DNA of 64,000 nucleotides from Perkinsus olseni (GCA_013115135.1 JABANP010000177.1:33029-97028); one strand, 5' to 3'; shown: positions 23,401-35,299, numbered from the stretch's first letter. The notes: generated by a model from the sequence alone, not told the origin. A program made the numbers and translations.

Positions 23401-24342
23401 TGTATGGGGCAGTGGAGGAAATCGGGAAAGTTCTGCGGCAATGGTATGCAGGGCTCCGGGTGTTCAACGGACCTCTCCGGAACTTTCTGGTTGTTCGGGT
23501 TGGATGGTATAGGATTCTAGCCTGATTATAGTAGGCTTTTAAATTGGCGAATCGTCGTACAGTAGTTAGTATCATAATAAATCTGTCGACAAACGATTTT
23601 GGTGTTGACAGGAGCGCTCCTGAAAGTTAGGGAGTCAGTATGTTGGACTTTCCAGCTGCAGCAGTTGATAATTTCATGGCGCAGTGACGGTATTTCAGGT
23701 GAAAGCTGGGTCTTCACCTTTGGCAAGCATGGATATGACAGAGGGGATATAACAGTATATCCTTGGAGCAGCAAGAACGAGTTTTTCCAGGTAGCACCCC
23801 CGCAATTTTGTGGCGCGCGACTTCTCCACATCGTCCTCTTCAGTACGGCGATAAACGTCGGCTCGTGATTGGGGGTGGAGGGAAATCTGGCCAGAGTGCC
23901 ATCTGCATCTACGATTCCTGGCTCAGGGTAATAACACCATTTTTTGATCACTCGGGCCCGATGGTTGCCGTATTAACATCGTATTTGAAAATCTCGTGTG
24001 GCTTGTTGAAGCCTTGGGATGATGCGAGAATACTTGTGACATGGGATGCTTGCGTGGTTGTTGTAGCAATTCTATTGTTAGACAATTCAACAGCTAGGTC
24101 CTTGTGAGTGATACTATCTTCAAACGGCTAGCACGCGAAGAGAGATTCACGAAATTCTCGCCGCTCTGGTTGGCGTTCGTATTTCATGTGTCTAGGAGTA
24201 GGCGAAAGTGTGGTATGAGTTTTTCCTTCAGGGTTCCACTGGACATTGTCTAACATATAATTCGGGTCCACTAGCATCAAGCGAAGATTTTGTCATACAA
24301 GACGTGGAGGTGTGGAGCCTCAACTCCTCGGATGATGATTGA
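20409..24342 (+). CDS. OXR1/NCOA7-like protein with GRAM-like and TLDc domains
   Basis: A GRAM-like segment (GLLTISESASTLHFEPDPRF, exon from 20999) is followed by further exons: YIDLRDLVECGAV, then HYGETDPDEYAAHFLQLQ, then FPSREKLYKVAHSLIDIIDD. A Ser/Gly/acidic linker comes next, then a TLDc domain: WTLSYSPKVHGISLDNFYR, LLIKDTEGTVFGALCMGQWR, ESWVFTFGKHGYDRG, LVIGGGGKSGQSAICIYDSW and SEDFVIQDVEVWSL. That order is the OXR1/NCOA7 layout. Such proteins protect against oxidative stress or bind V-ATPase through TLDc; the role here is inferred. The stop is the TGA at 24340-24342. The 5' end is uncertain: 20409 is the best ATG (MATDEAVQVGTPEAV), in a first exon ending near 20528. Middle exon limits are approximate. 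Confidence 0.8.
20690..20785. repeat. Cluster of TTTTTCGCG/CGCGAAAAA motifs
   Basis: About 95 bp carry repeated T-runs joined to CGCG or CGCA and the complementary A-runs, for example TTTTTCGCGGAAAAAA and TTTTTTTCGCGAAAAAAAA. These are potential cruciform or hairpin units. The cluster lies in the predicted first intron of the OXR1-like gene, or just 5' of it. No terminal repeats or target duplication were found. Confidence 0.5.
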
Positions 24343-25382
24343 TTATCGTGAAGCCCATCATTGTATCACATTAAGAAACATATCTTCTATTATAACGTTT
24401 TAAACACTGTAAATATTGCAAGTCATTTTCCTTTTTGCCAGTCGTCATCGCTGGTCATGAGCAGCATCAGAATCAGCATCAGTTGTTCTCTGTCATATCA
24501 TATCGTTATTATTGACGGTGTTGTGTTAGATCTGCTGGGGAAGCACCAGCGCTTCTAAGACAAGTTTGGAATACAGTCTCAAAAATTTTAGAAATTAATT
24601 TTTTAGATTATATTCCAAATTAATTAGCAGCACTACAGGAGCGGTGTTGATGGTTGAAGAATTTCGGGCGCGCGCGATTGGTAATGCGTTGATCGATTTG
24701 TGTCGTTGAATCATCGAGTAGGCCTAGGGAACTACCATTTTCTCGATCTTTGTCGTATTAGAATCCGGTACAGACAGGAAAGATGTGCCCCTCGCGCGCT
24801 AGACTCGTGCAAACTACTATTTTCTCGAACCGGGGTTATTTGGTTGGTTTCCGAAGCCTGGAGAACTGCGCTACGGGAGGGGACCGAAAGTAAATTATCC
24901 CGAGTGTTCAATAGACCCTCCCCGGAGTCCCGAGAGCGCTCCCAGAATCGCCTTTCACAGTCTTAATTCAATCCTGGGAGTGCTTATGGTTTCTTGGGAG
25001 ACAGACTGTTGAAGACCCCAAATGCTGTCTTCGGGTGTCTCTCATCCAGCGTCCTCGAAGATGTGGTTATTATGTTATACCCGAACCCATGTTTACCCAG
25101 CCGTTGCACTAGGTTGAGACATCCAATAGAACTGCCGAGTTGTTTCATTGGTCGCCTTTCATTGGTTCATTCATCCTTCGTTGAAGGATGGGGAGCTGCC
25201 CTATGGAAGAGGGCCTGGAGTAAATTGCTTGAGGAATGAGTAATGTTTCTGATCCAGCGCCCTTAGTGGTTTCGTGTAGCTAACCACATCTCATGGGAAG
25301 GGCATATCTCACAGGAACATCTTGGATTGTTTGTTGAATTGTAGTAGCTGGATTTCCTTTTGCCACCTTTTCCTCCGCAAAG
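24343..25382. other. Intergenic, about 1 kb
   Basis: An AT-rich patch lies at 24570-24630. A handful of short ORFs (24700-24966, 24994-25239) show no domains. No RNA gene was recognised. Confidence 0.4.
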
Positions 25383-25961
25383 ATGATGTCCAAAAGGAAG
25401 TTACAGAAGATCATGACCATGCCCATCAACCTCATCTTCAGGTAGGTCGATTCGTCAACACCATCGTCATTGGGGACGCAATGGGATGATTGTATCAGGT
25501 ATCTTACCGAGAAGACGAGGATTGTTGTATGGCTGTAATAACGGGTTTAAAAAGGTGGCTCGTCGCTTCTCGAAGCTCGACAATTCTGAGAGCTTCTGCG
25601 GTTGATTATGGCCGCTTCTTTACTTTCTTTGCTGTGCGGCGCGAAGGCATTTTTCTGTTAGGATTCCTTCTGTACTGGTATTGTATTTAGATATGATCAT
25701 AAGGATCTCCGCATGGAGGGCGTTATCCTGGGCTTTGATGAATACATGAATGTGGTGTTGGATGATGCCGAAGAGGTTATAAACGGGCTGGTGGCATAAA
25801 ATCGCGACGCGGCATTGACGGCCTCGAGTGCGCTTGAGCATGTCGTGGTTGCTCATCAGGTCAACACTAAGAAGGATACTCGAAGGCCTGTGGGAAGGAT
25901 TCTCTTGAAGGGAGATAACATTACTTTGATGCACGCTGCTAGTAATAGTGCTGCTGCGTAG
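25383..25961 (+). CDS. SNRPE: Small nuclear ribonucleoprotein E (SmE)
   Basis: Four exons join in phase: 25383-25441, 25499-25534, 25691-25775 and 25860-25961, giving about 93 aa, the family's usual length. The Sm1 motif is seen as RIVVWL plus [24 protein letters not shown], and the Sm2 motif as [16 protein letters not shown]. The N-terminus [14 protein letters not shown] matches the SmE start. SmE is part of the heptameric Sm ring on U1, U2, U4 and U5 snRNAs in the nucleus. Two adjacent ATGs (25383 and 25386) make the exact start ambiguous by one residue. Confidence 0.95.
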
Positions 25962-26128
25962 TACTAGGAGGAGGAGACGTCAATATCCGCATAATCAACG
26001 ACGGCAGTAGAAGAAGGAAAAAGATTTTCTACGCAGTGTTGACCGGCAGTAACTGGAAGGTTGTGTTTAATCAATCCAACTCAGCGCGGGGGAAGTGTCG
26101 GAACAGCAGCTGTACTGATTTGTAGTGG

Positions 26129-26960
26129 ATGTATCCACAGGTGCAGGCCCCTCCACCACCTCAAAATCCCTACTATGCGCCTAACACTGTCACTCGGGTG
26201 GGTCGTGAGTATCCGAGGTTGAAGCGTGCAGTGCATGGGGTCAGGTTCAAACGATACGAACGTATCATATAGTGGATGGGCGAGGGTGCGGTGACTGGGC
26301 GTGTAATTTAGTGTGGGCCCTTCTGTTCGGTTGGGAGAGCTTTCTGATGTGTAAGACAGCAGCTACGCGGTCGTGTTATGAATACAGTCGTTCAGGGGTG
26401 GCGATAGGTGTAGTATGTTGTGTGACCATAGTTGGCATACCATTCGGGCTGCAATGCTTTAAGCTTGGATGGCTGGTAGGAGGGGGGTAGTAGAAGACTT
26501 GTTCACTTCACACGGTATGAAAGCTGGATGCTCCCCTATGATCTTCGGGGGCAATAGTGATGTTGATGTCAGATATTCCTGCCGTTTGGTAAGACGGTGT
26601 TGCGTCGGCAGTCTGTGGACACGTGTGAGTGTACTACAAGGCTTGTCGGCAACGTCCTCTGGTTACCACTCGGATTAGTATTATGCATCTATCACATGGC
26701 ATGTAGGGGCCACCACATCACCCTCACCATCGGGCGTCTTCTATTTTGTTCTCTCAGTGGGTTTGGTGTGTTTTGTGACTATCATCGGCATACCCTTCGG
26801 TGTACAACATTGGAAGTTCGCGATGATGGCGTTGTGTCCATTTGGGACGGATACTTCGAGTGATGCCCTGGAAGAGCACTCCCAGGTGACTTTGATACTA
26901 AGGCTCTCCCGCTACTCTTATCGATTGTATTCCAAACGTGAATGCATAGGAATTTGTTAG
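26129..26960 (+). CDS. YccF-domain (DUF307) membrane protein with two repeats
   Basis: After splicing, two YccF repeats appear: NLVWALLFGWESFLMW then VAIGVVCCVTIVGIPFGLQC with FLPFGKTV, and later GNVLWLPLGLVL, FVTIIGIPFGVQHWKF and LCPFGTDT. The invariant TIxGIPFGxQ and PFG blocks occur in both. YccF proteins are small bacterial inner-membrane proteins of unknown function, made of paired hydrophobic segments. The model uses introns starting near 26192, 26349, 26479 and 26701, all in phase. The N-terminus is Pro/Tyr-rich (MYPQVQAPPPPQNPYY). The C-terminal end after EEHSQ is uncertain; the read-through stop at 26958-26960 is used. The gene lies 168 bp downstream of SmE. Confidence 0.8.
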
Positions 26961-27167
26961 TAGCAGTCTGCATCCGGATGTATAATTCATCATGAAGAGG
27001 GTTAGTTACTTTCAGTTACTGGTGACCCAGGAGATAGTTTAGAGTGTATGCCGCGTTTTTATCGAGTCGTTGAACATTTGCAAGTCATTAGGACTGAGTA
27101 TGAGGAGCAGATGCAAGTTTCTCTAACCCTAAGATATTGTGTGCCTGTGCAGCTGTAATGAAAGGGA

Positions 27168-27239
27168 GGGCTGTGCCGAGAATTGAACTCGGGACCTCTC
27201 GCACCCTAAGCGAGAATCATACCACTAGACCACACAGCC
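27168..27239 (-). tRNA. tRNA-Pro (AGG)
   Basis: The minus strand folds as a standard cloverleaf. The acceptor stem GGCTGTG/CACAGCC is perfect, the D arm has GGTCTAGTGGTATGA, and the anticodon stem TCTCG/CGAGA encloses the loop CTTAGGGT with anticodon AGG. The T arm is GTTCAATTC within paired GGTCCCGAG/TTCTCGGC-type sequence. No CCA is encoded, as expected for a eukaryotic nuclear gene, and no intron is present. Confidence 0.93.
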
Positions 27240-27939
27240 GGTTGTAGTTAGTACAGCTCTCCCGAGCTGCCATGCGATGTTGGTATCCTCTGTAATTAAC
27301 CACTGCGTAATTGCCTTTGTCTAACCGTGTCGCAATTTTGCGAGGGTTCCGGCGTAGCTGCGCTATGACCTTTTTTGTGTCGCTAGAGCCACATCCCGTG
27401 AGTCGGAGAAGTCACACATACAGCGTTGTATTGGTAAGCCATTCAGTACTACTGTTAGCACACAGCAACATGTGCTATTCCCATAATTTCTGCGTGGTAC
27501 GGTCAACCCGATCTCGGTTGTGGAGGCTCCTTTCGTCATCATCACTGATAACAAATCGTCATCAGCTACGTGCGAGTTGTGAGAGAGCTGCGATGTGCGG
27601 TTACTGGTGGCTCATGAGCAATGGAATGCGTCACTGCTTCTGATAAGCCGCCTAATGAACTCCTCGTCTTTCCGCAATATCTAACGGAACTCCGCGTGCA
27701 AGTTTCTGGTTGGTTATATTTGGATTTCCAATCTTGCGCGACGCCCGCCAACCATTCGTCGGTTGGATACTCCTCACTGTTGGGTGTTGTGTGAATTAAT
27801 GCTAGTAGATGTCCCCATCTCGCTGAAGGCACTAGCGTGAATGCTTATCTGGAACTTCATTTTGGTAACTGAGGAGTGGGCGCGCGAGTTCATAGTAAAT
27901 TATCGTTTTGTAGTTGATTTTATTATCGTTGTGAAGCAA
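27240..27939. other. Intergenic between tRNA-Pro and galactokinase
   Basis: Short ORFs on both strands lack domains. No promoter element was identified. Confidence 0.4.
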
Positions 27940-29377
27940 ATGAGCAGTACCCTTGAGACTCCTGCTGCTTCCCTTGTAGTAGACGCTGCTAAGGATTATC
28001 AGCAAAGATTCGGATCGAAGCCAACAGCCTTTGGCGCTGCTCCAGGTAGGGTTAGCGTGGAGTGTTGAAGTCTGTTGTTACCATCGTTCCTGCCGTATCA
28101 GGTCGTATTGAGATCCTCGGTAACCATACCGACTATAATGAGGGTTTTGTCTTATCGGCTGCCATTGATCGTTACACTGTCGTTGTCGGTGCCAAGTCCC
28201 CGGACAACAAGGTGCGCCTTCACAGCAGTGCGTTCAAGAATGTGGTAGAGTTTGATCTCGATGATGATACCAAATATGAGGGAGAGAACTCCTGGGCTAA
28301 CTACTCCAAGGGCGTCATCGTTGAGCTGAGAAAGGCGGGTTACGAGGTCCCTGCCTTCCAGGCTTGTATCTACTCTAATGTCCCCGTTGGTAGGCATTAT
28401 TGTTCACTGAAGTGTTGGAAATGTGGTTCTATTATCAGGTGCTGGTGTGTCCTCCTCCGCTGCCATCGAGCTCGCTACTGCCAACCTTATTCGAGAGTTG
28501 GACGGCCCCGATAGCAAGTTGTACAAGGCCAAGCTACTCGATGTCGTTTTGGCTTGCAAGAGTGCCGAGTAAGTATCACAACTGGCGAGAAGCCGTCTCC
28601 TATTGTTGCCATTCCAGGAACAATTTTGTCGGCATGGGATGCGGTATCCTGGATCAGTACACCTCTGCCTTCGGCAAGAGCGGTCAGCTGGTCCACCTGG
28701 ATTGCCGTGATAACAGCTGTGATTACGTCCCTCTGCAGGGTAAGCGTGATGCTGTGATGGTCTCTATTAGATTATCTCCTCTCAGATGATGTCCGCTTTG
28801 TCCTGTGCAACACCCATGCCCCCCACCAACTTGTGGACGGTAAATACAACGAGCTGAGGAAGTGCTGCTTCGGTGCTGCCAAGGCCCTTGGCGTGCCCTT
28901 CCTGAGGGATATCGATGCCAAGACTTATGATGAGAAGAAGTCAGTTTTGTCTGAGGATGATAGGAAGAGAGCCAATCACATTATTGGTAGGCCTGATGGG
29001 AGGGAGGGCCGCAAGCCTACTGTGTACCTTCAGGTGAGAATACTCGTGTCGCCGAGGCTATGGATGCTATCTCGAAGAAAGACATGAAGAGATTCGGTCA
29101 GCTCATGAATGACTCTCACGTTTCCAGTCGGGACGATTTCGGCAACTCTTGCAAGGAGCTTGATATCATGTTCGACCAAGCCCAGAGCTGTCCTGGATTC
29201 CTGGGCGCTCGACTGATGGGAGGTGGCTTCGGTGGCTGCACTATCAATCTTGTTGAAGCCGACAAGGTGGACGACTTCTGTAAGGAGGTCGCTGAGAAGT
29301 ACGAGAAGGCTAGTGGTATCAAGTGCGACACCATTGCCGTGGCCCCTGGAGATGGCGCTCATGGTGACAAGCTATGA
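27940..29377 (+). CDS. Galactokinase-like GHMP kinase
   Basis: Six exons join in phase: 27940-28045, 28102-28389, 28439-28568, 28618-28739, 28786-28986 and 29034-29377, giving about 396 aa. Three GHMP landmarks are present: the substrate motif GRIEILGNHTDYNEGFVL, the phosphate-binding loop PVGAGVSSSAAIELA, and the C-terminal GARLMGGGFGGCTINLV. Galactokinase phosphorylates D-galactose at C1 in the Leloir pathway, in the cytosol. The signature has Gly-Asn-His where classical eukaryotic GAL1 has Gly-Glu-His. The Asn form occurs in several bacterial galactokinase clades, so a bacterial origin or a related sugar substrate is possible. Length and end fit the family. The next gene begins about 200 bp downstream. 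Confidence 0.88.
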
Positions 29378-29579
29378 GCTAGTAATTTATAGTGAGATGT
29401 GTGGTAGTATTATATGATGGTCCCTGTTGTTGATGTTGTTTTTTCAAGACTGTTTGTACAGAGTGTTCAGACTTTCTCCATCAGTATCATAGACAGTCGG
29501 CTCTTGTGTTATCAAGTCACTAAGGGGCACGCCAGCCTGGAGAGAGAGTGGTATTGCTTCAGTATCCTATGAGGTCCTC

Positions 29580-32500
29580 ATGTCTGGGCCTTCCTCCGTT
29601 CATGATGCACGAGGGCCTGATGGCAAGAAGTATCAGGATGATGTCAACCTAGTGCATGCCTTCACGGAGGCCCTCTATGACCACGAGGTCCGCTTAGAAC
29701 GGCATCTAACTCGTGTAGTGTACGAGTCGAGTAGGGCGTCGGCACAGCCATCGATGTGGGTGCGAGCGTACTTGGTCATTCTTCTGTGTATCGGTGTTAC
29801 TGCTTTGCTGGGGCTGAATTATGTGCTGCTGTATCCCTTCCTACAGACGCTCTTCTGGGTTATTGTGGCATATCTTTTATTGTTCCCGCCCAAGCAGGTT
29901 ATCAAGAGCGTGTTGCTGAATTTATTTCACATACCACAAATTACGGTACGCAGCCCGCAGGAGTGGCGTTCTGGGCGGAGGTCGAGGCCTAGTGGGTCGG
30001 TACTGGTATACAGGGATGACGCGACATCAACGAACCGTGGCGACCACCACGCTGTTACAGCGCAATTCACTGAGGTAGGAGCTCGTCGTGAACGCTGTTG
30101 GGAGAAAATTCATCGGCCGTGAATTACGAAAAAATTGGTATCAAAAAGGGCCTGTTTGTGATAGTCGTATCTGAGCCGTGCGTGGGCATTAGATTCTACT
30201 AGCCAACACATCGACGCTCTTTTGTAGGACGAGGAGTCCACCGCCGCACCTTCCCTACTGCAGAGCAGAGGCCGTGGTGTCGACGCCCCACTGAGCCCTT
30301 CTCGCGCCATCCTCAAGATGTCCCTCCGCCAAGCCATGGATGCCGTTACTGTGTTGTATCGCTGTCTGGTTTATGTACTACTACCGAGAGACGATGGCGG
30401 TAGCAGTCTCTACTTCAGAATTTTGTGGCGCGCGGTAATATTATATCTTTATTTTTGGAAGTTTGCTTGGGCGTTCCCAGCCTTATACAGCGCTATATTC
30501 CGATACGTGTCCATCATCGGCGTGTCGATCTTGGTGGTGCGATGGCTGTGTGGTCTGGGCAAAGTGTTCTTGTATCTGCATAAGAGTAGGCGGAGGACGA
30601 GGAGCAGTGTAGCCGGCAGTAGTACGCGGCGGAGTCGGTCGCGGAGTAGGTCTAGGAAGGTCAGTGGAGGGAGACAGAGTACCACTCCAAGAGGGATGGA
30701 GGCCTGTCGGGAGGACCGGCCCGATGATGATAATAGTGTAGGAAAGGGTAGGGTCTTGGGGAGTTGAAAACTTCGCGAAAAACTTCGAGAACTTGCAATT
30801 TTCTGACGCGGAGACTTTTGCGGACAAAATTTTGAGGTCGTACGAGCAAGGAATCGATTTGCTGAGAATGACGCCTTCCACTGGCAACGGCGCGAATTTT
30901 TCAGTACTCTCAGTACTCGAATGTATTGGCCTTAAAGGCATTCAGGATATGGCAGTGGTATAAGCAATTCTCCTATTTGTTTGTTATAGAAAATAAGACT
31001 AGGGCCATACTACTCACAGCATAGCAGATGCGGCAGACTCTTCTGCGCCCTTCGGTTGGGTCATGCCGTGATTCACGACTCGTGAAGGGTTTTAGGTTGT
31101 CGCCAATATTATTCTGTTTCAGGTCGCGGCGTCTGAGTCACCAAGTTGTGAGTCATCATCAGAAGGGCCGCCCTCGGACCCTGACAGCATCGATGACCCC
31201 ACTTCAGTGGCGGAGGATGGAGGCTCCCATACCACACTACGGCGTATCAGCCAGCGCATCTTCACGGCCTCCTATGATGGCTTCTTGATGATGTGGTCAT
31301 GGTGTGGTAGGGTGTGCAACAATTTCATAAAGTCCAACGCGGATTTCATCTCCGCCACCAGCGTGATGGTCCTTTTCTCTGTCTTGGGTACTGTCCTGGC
31401 GGCCTACATCGGTTATAATATATCCCTTGAATTTGCCTTCCTTTGGGACGCCATTGGCAGTCTATTTCGTGGCGCGCGAAGTCTGCTGGAGATGCAGGCG
31501 CTTCATCCCTACAAGCAGTACGCGGAGCTGGCCTACTCAGCTGCGAGTGACGCGGTGACGCACTTTATCGAGACGGACTCCGTGACCACCAAGACAAGGG
31601 ATCTCTACAACTACATCGAAATGGTAATACATCACCGTTTGCGGGTACGGTAGGAAAGATTGGGAGATCGATTTGAGTCAACTGAGGTACTTATATAGAT
31701 CTGTTGTCATGGCCTGTGATCCTTCACTCGATTTTCCAGCTCAGGGTGAGCTGGAAAGATCTCAGCTGCATTCAGATATGGCATTCAGATCGGATAAGAA
31801 TTACTTCTCATCACATAGATGGTTCTTGTCTGGTCTGAATATTGTTATATACTACACAGGCTGTTAACTTGCAGAATACAGCCTGTCCCACCGAAAATTC
31901 TCACAGGGCGAGTTTGAAAAAGAAACCTTTCGAAATCCTCATGATATTCCGTATCTAATGCTGAGGCCCTCCCAACTTGGGAGGCCCAAGGCTCACTACT
32001 GCCCTGCCAGTCCTGAAACCTATTTTGAAAACTCGGATATTCGATTGCTTTACGGAGAGGGTTGTGCAAAATATCACATCTGACAAGCTACCAGTTGAAC
32101 AATGGTTGAGCGTCCAGCGACGTCCGCGCCGCAGCATAATGTCAACTGTGGGAATGGTGTAGACCCGCCGTTGGCTGGCGCCCCTTCCGACCACTCTTAA
32201 GCGCTGAAAGCTCTGATGGTTACTACCAGCTGGTTGGGCCGGGGCACCCATGGTGTAACGACAACTACCCAATAATAAGTGACCTATCCCTTTGCGTTGT
32301 GCTGAGTGCTGCCGAGAAGTTGGTGAGAAGTACCGGTGTCACAGATGATTATAGGATGGGTTGGGCAATTACCGTTGGCGCTACTAGGACCCCGTGCCCA
32401 AACATTTCCCGGGAGGCCGTCCGACCAAACAACCGTTTCAAGTCTGCAATGGACGCTGAGCTGCAAGAGCTAAGGGCAGCCCACAGTGGGCACAGAGCTT

Positions 32501-35299
32501 GCCTGTGGCCGGGGCCCACAAATGCTACCGGAATACCGGAGGCGGAGTAATTCTATCACAAGTTGTGGGCGTGCTGACTGGGATAGCTACCCAGTCCGGT
32601 ATGGTGATTTCGATAGTCGAAATGCGACGAGAACTTTTGAGGTGAGTGCGAAGCGGCTATCGCGCGCGCGATTGATTCGGGCTCTCTGCCCGGAACTTCC
32701 GGGCCGGACGTGTTGGGCCCATCAAGACCGCCTTAATCGACAGCCGCTCCGCGGGCCGGGAATCCCGGCCGGCATCACGAAACGTGTTTTTGGGAAGTCA
32801 CACCTCGTGATTCACGATGTGTGGGTTCTCAAAAGTACATAAGGTAGATGTGCTTCCATTCCGGCCTACTGGCCTGGACGACTAGGCCCCTCCCGACTTG
32901 AGAGACGAGGTGTAAAAACCAACTAGAGCCTGCAGGGATGCAGGGCTTGATGTCTTTTGTTGGCTCGTGCGTGAGGGTCGGCGCGCGCCTGGTCGATTAT
33001 TATCACTGATACTTCATCAGCGAGTCGTTAGCATCGCCAAACAGGCGTTACCAGGGGATGAGAAAGGCGATAAGGAGAGCAAGGCGGTGGTGAAGACAGC
33101 GGTGTTGAGTCAACACTGTTGACCCGCACGGGAAAGGTGAAGCTCCCACGTGGATATGAGATTGAGTGGGTTAATACTGGCGCCAGTATCAACCTAGATT
33201 TAAGTATTTGCCAGTATTAACCTATTAGTATTTGCCTAGATTTGACTCGGCTCCTCCTGATTGTTAAACAAACACATTAACCAACTCAGCTGAGGCAATT
33301 CTGAACTTAATAGGCGATCGCGACAATTCGTGGCGAATTGTTCATTGAACCCTACTAAACCTCGAACTGACGTCCAGTTCATTCATTCATTCATTCATAG
33401 GACTTATCTGTCGCCTAATCATGACCCAAACAGCCGCAGCGGGAGCCAGGTTATTCAACATGTTGGACGATAAATTAATACCCTTTGGTTGTCGTGATAT
33501 CAATTGTCGTTATGGGGATTGGTAGCCGTGATGAAAATCAGTAGTGTAGTGCCTCTCAACAGTTTTGTCTACATGCCCAGGCTCGAGGCCCTCGAGCCTG
33601 GCAACTCAGGGCGCCGGGTAGGGTCGAAAACCACTCATCCGAATGGACAAGGGAGAGAAATATATTACAAAGCAACGACATTACCGGAATTTCTACCTGT
33701 TCTCCTTCTTATACGTCACTGCTCAGATACTATCGGGCGGTGCAACCAACGCCTCAGTACCATATGTGTCTTCATCATCATCCGCAGGGGATGAGGTGTT
33801 CCTCCAGTGTGTCGGTTCCTTCCCGGGATGTACCTATGCCAAGGGGGTCGAAGATATCTTCGATGACAGCTACACTATGGGCACCAGCGGACACCCGGCC
33901 GTGCCACTTGGCAACACTACTGAGGTTGCCCGGCTGCTGCAGGATTGGAATCTGAAGTCTCTGGTAACCTCTCCATCTATGCTGCTGTCGGCATATAAGG
34001 AGGTCATAGGATATGGACTGCCAACGCGTCGCGATGAGGGCATTTTCAGGTACGCCAGTATTACGACGCGGGTGCCAACGCCGATGGGCCTGTGGATCGA
34101 GAGACGGAAGACAGCCCCACGCAGAACAGCGCTGTTACGCTCGTCGGGAGCCTTCTCATGGACCTCCTCGCAGCCTCCGGACATGCCTCCTTAGTACCAC
34201 CACCAGTATCATCGCTTGCCTCGAGGTTGTCCTTCCTCAGGCTGGTATACAGTTCTCGTTAAGTGTGGTGAGCGGTATAGTTGGGACACTGGTGGACTCC
34301 CTCTTCCACTTCTTCTTTGCTGTAACGGCTTTATACTACCTCCTGCAGTCGGAGCAAGGGGGTCTGCATGACTACATGGCCACTGTAAGCGACAAGGGGC
34401 TTCGTGCTGCACTGTGGGGAAGAGGTCGTATATCACATAGTGCTGTCCGCTGTTGATGAAATATCCGTGCCCTCAGCAGCCTGTGAAGTATTCCTCCTAT
34501 TTATCAGGTGCTACAAGTGATCGACCCTTCCTTCTACCTCTACAACATCGTTCGGAGGGCCCTCAAGGCCATACTCTATAGTGCAATTAAGATGTCCCTA
34601 TTCCATGCTGTATACACTTGGCTTGTCTTCTCTGTAGGTTGTGAGATAAATCAGGATGTGCTCGTCGATTAGCTCTCCGATCTCAGGTGTTTGATTGTCC
34701 AGTGGCATATATACCGGCCTGCATCGCCTTCGTTATCGGCCTACTCCCAGTGGTAGGTCCCCATTCATACCACTCCATCACCAATTAATGGTCAGGTATC
34801 CCCGTGCTTAGTGTCCTTCTTCATTGTACCCTACATCTTCCTCTCCTATGACCGAGGTATGGCGCAAGTCTGCGGTGCCATAGCCACTGTGCTCAACTTC
34901 CTCGTCTGGTGGTATGTGGGTCCGGCGATCTATTCAGAGATCCCCGATGCTAATCCGTGGATGTCCGCAGTTGCAGTCGGCCTCGGTGTCAGCTGGTTCG
35001 GCGCCCGTGGGGTCATCCTCGGCCCGGCCATCGCTACCGTTCCCTTCACTCTTTATACAGTGGCGTCTGAATGGCATGCTGGGAAATGCGGCCCGTCTGG
35101 ATTGAACCGGAGTGCCTCGGTCTCGGGCTTGATGACACCCAAGTCGGACTACAAGGAGGAGGCCTTCAGTGTTGATAACGCCAAAGTACCGTCGGTGCCG
35201 AGCGGTCTCTTGGAGCATCTCCTACGGCAAGCCAAAGAGTCGATTGAAAGGGAGTTCGCAGGCCAGCAACAGATGAAAGCCGAAGATGGTAACGATTGA
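29580..35299 (+). CDS. TMEM245-like (AI-2E transporter family) multi-pass membrane protein
   Basis: Ten exons, all joined in phase 0: 29580-29945, 30228-30659, 30742-30957, 31123-31623, 33727-34002, 34050-34193, 34241-34384, 34508-34633, 34687-34752 and 34796-35299, about 924 aa. The N-terminus is a charged tail, then VRAYLVILLCIGVTALLGLN and further hydrophobic spans. A middle Arg/Ser-rich loop (RRSRSRSRSRK) follows. The C-terminal half has the AI-2E/UPF0118 core: LVDSLFHFFFAVTALYYLL, YIPACIAFVIGLLPVV, and the GVSWFGARGVILGPAIA block near the end. TMEM245 proteins are eukaryotic members of this family with poorly known transport function. One intron (31624-33726) is 2.1 kb, far larger than the rest. 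Confidence 0.85.
33174..33189. repeat. 16-bp perfect palindrome
   Basis: ATACTGGCGCCAGTAT. Related words (CAGTATTAACC, AGTATTTGCC) follow within 50 bp. Confidence 0.7.
33378..33398. repeat. (TTCA)5 microsatellite
   Basis: Five TTCA units, followed by TAGG, lie inside the long intron of the TMEM245-like gene. Confidence 0.8.

Larger units (their letters stand above)
31624..33726. other. Oversized intron of the TMEM245-like gene, possible insertion
   Basis: At 2103 bp this intron is many times the size of its neighbours (46-282 bp). It contains open segments such as MDAELQELRAAHSG (about 32450) and GGGVILSQVVGVLTG (about 32550) on the + strand, a palindrome at 33174-33189 and a TTCA repeat. 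No terminal repeats, target duplication or named transposon protein were found. Insertion by a mobile element is inferred from size alone. Confidence 0.4.

Noticed and set aside
30483..30941. 152-codon minus-strand ORF opposite the TMEM245-like gene
   Set aside because: It is antisense to exons 2 and 3 of a well-phased gene. Its Pro/Thr/Arg-rich content mirrors the Arg/Ser-rich coding strand.
32299..32550. Possible copia-type reverse transcriptase fragment in the long TMEM245 intron
   Set aside because: MDAELQELRA faintly recalls the start of copia polymerase, but no catalytic or flanking motif, LTR or target duplication was found.
33998..34060. Reading straight through exon 5 of the TMEM245-like gene to a stop at 34194
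   Set aside because: An in-phase intron from 34003 to 34049 and a second from 34194 to 34240 join the frame to the conserved membrane core.
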